64,000 nucleotides of DNA from Aromatoleum toluclasticum ATCC 700605 (GTDB lineage: Bacteria > Pseudomonadota > Gammaproteobacteria > Burkholderiales > Rhodocyclaceae), in contig NZ_KB899496.1 in the NCBI RefSeq assembly GCF_000378245.1, forward strand, positions 248,001-312,000. The letters are read 5' to 3'. Each line of letters starts with the position of its first letter. Position 1 is the first letter of the stretch. Below, piece after piece: positions 63,116 to 64,000 of this stretch. The translations under genes were made by a program, and so were the position numbers. The notes beneath the pieces were generated by a model, which saw nothing but the letters and a program-made list of their open reading frames with translations, had not been told where the DNA came from and ran no database searches.

Positions 63116-63351
63116 CGCGTATTCTCCCTGCATCTTCGAGTGGCATCGAGTGCGGCACTGTAGCTCGACACGCAATACGGAACCAGAAAATTCAGCAGGC
63201 CGCGGGCCCAGTCGATCGGACCGTTGTCAAGCAGGGCCCCTCCCTGGTTGACCAGATTCAGGACCACGCCGACCACCAGCGACACCTTCAGTGCGGCACC
63301 GGCGATCTCGCGCCGGCAGGCCGTGCGCAGCAAGGTGACGAGACGCGTCAT
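63112..63351 (-). CDS. nrtS: NrtS-like small nitrate/nitrite transport protein
   Basis: A 79-aa membrane protein with two hydrophobic helices (ALKVSLVVGVVLNLVNQGGA and GLLNFLVPYCVSSYSAAL). It fits the NrtS family, small proteins reported to act in nitrate/nitrite transport in cyanobacteria and found in many proteobacteria. The gene lies between the HD-GYP and sigma genes with ATGA overlaps at both ends, so co-expression is certain in form but its part in the sigma system is unknown. Confidence 0.8.
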   Translation of the reverse strand: MTRLVTLLRTACRREIAGAALKVSLVVGVVLNLVNQGGALLDNGPIDWARGLLNFLVPYCVSSYSAALDATRRCRENTR

Positions 63352-64000
63352 GCCGGACAGCCCTGCGGTACGCTTTCGAGCAGATCCTGCAGCGAGACGC
63401 GGCCGGCGGCAGACTGCACGACGCGAGCGATGAGCGCGATGTCGGCGGCCGGCTCCAGCGCACGCGCGTCGCCCTTGCGTCCGGTCGACGCGACCCCGAG
63501 CGCTCCGGCGGCCGTCGCCGTGATGCGGTACTCGCCGCCGCAGGAGCGGCAATGCACGACGTCGCCCGGTGCGCTCGCGCGCGTGAGTACCAGCGTCGGC
63601 CCGCACATCGCGCAGGTTTGCAGCGGAATGCCGTCGTCGCTGTGGCCGACGATGTGCGCGAGCACCCCGCTGTCGGCGAGTACAAGAAAGTGGGTGCCGA
63701 GTTCGGAGTCGAACTGCGTGTCCAGATGTGCGCCGACGATGTCGAGCGCGGTCTCGATGGGCATGCCGACGCGGTAGGGGCGGGTGCTCGTCATCGCGTC
63801 GAAGGCATCGCAGATCGCCACCAGGCGGGCGTCGAGGGGGATCTCGTCACCCGGCAGGCCGCGCGGGTAGCCGCGGCCGTCGGGGCGCTCGTGGTGCGAT
63901 TCGACCGTCGGCAGCACCAGGCCGGCGAGCGGATGCGCGGCGAGCAACCGTGCGCCGATCTCGGGATGTGTGCGGATCGTGGCGTACTCGTCGGCGTCGA
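63348..64000 (-). CDS. HD-GYP domain phosphodiesterase, partial, with zinc-ribbon tail
   Basis: C-terminal 217 residues of a protein that continues past the right edge. The HD-GYP signature is present: THPEIGARLL, then HHERPDGRGYPRGLPGDEIP and LVAICDAFDAMTSTRPYR. This domain hydrolyses cyclic-di-GMP. After it lies CAMCGPTL and HCRSCGGEYRI, a CxxC-x21-CxxC pair that looks like a zinc ribbon, then a variable tail ending in LESVPQGCPA. The N-terminus, likely a sensor or receiver, is not visible. The stop overlaps the NrtS start. Confidence 0.88.
   Translation of the reverse strand, partial: DADEYATIRTHPEIGARLLAAHPLAGLVLPTVESHHERPDGRGYPRGLPGDEIPLDARLVAICDAFDAMTSTRPYRVGMPIETALDIVGAHLDTQFDSELGTHFLVLADSGVLAHIVGHSDDGIPLQTCAMCGPTLVLTRASAPGDVVHCRSCGGEYRITATAAGALGVASTGRKGDARALEPAADIALIARVVQSAAGRVSLQDLLESVPQGCPA

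Overview
The window is a GC-rich (about 65 %), gene-dense bacterial chromosome segment carrying 62 protein genes or gene fragments, with no rRNA, tRNA, CRISPR array or insertion sequence that I could see. Gene content points to a betaproteobacterium, most likely the Rhodocyclales group (Azoarcus, Aromatoleum, Thauera). The clues are the mdh-gntR-sdhCDABE-gltA-odhA-odhB-lpd TCA block, an extended second-type infA, a polyhydroxyalkanoate phasin, the map/ParD-like pair and a small NrtS nitrate/nitrite protein. The genus is an inference from remembered gene order, not from a search.

Region by region. 1-3.7 kb: an iron ABC transporter binding protein (cut by the window edge) diverges from a DUF2325 gene over an iron-box-like palindrome; then an FHA-cyclase, infA and a CoA-ester lyase. 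3.8-16.4 kb: the TCA block, with malate dehydrogenase divergent from a GntR/UTRA regulator over a perfect palindrome, followed by succinate dehydrogenase, its flavinylation factor, citrate synthase and the 2-oxoglutarate dehydrogenase complex. 16.5-23.4 kb: ZapE, a DinG/YoaA-type helicase, an unassigned ATP-grasp-like protein and the molybdopterin genes mobB-moeA-moaD-moaE. 23.5-29.9 kb: phasin, ClpB behind a heat-shock promoter, PpiD and FabI. 30-36.2 kb: an oligopeptide-type ABC binding protein with two permeases but no ATPase, then SelO. 36.2-41.3 kb: SmpB divergent from RatA-RnfH, a DUF4124 protein, GuaB and GuaA.

The guaA 3' end is followed by about 490 bp of AT-richer non-coding DNA with dyads and a kinase-like remnant, then a Tat-exported multicopper oxidase. 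This looks like the scar of an accessory insertion. A LysE exporter follows. 44.8-50.7 kb holds a tightly coupled three-gene MukBEF/MksBEF/Jet-type condensin operon (kleisin, MukE-like, SMC-like) directly behind prfB, which itself uses a programmed +1 frameshift. OmpW and a GNAT protein come next.

From 52.6 to 64 kb nearly all genes lie on the minus strand in tight operons. These are: a ParD-like protein with methionine aminopeptidase; two rSAM/selenodomain-associated-type glycosyltransferases with a VTT-flavoprotein fusion, a YeeE/YedE transporter and a DUF302 protein; a haloacid dehalogenase and two AhpD-like proteins with a TetR regulator that has two near-identical 16-bp operators; and a translationally coupled series of HD-GYP, NrtS, ECF sigma factor, zinc-finger (possible anti-sigma) and papain-like hydrolase genes.
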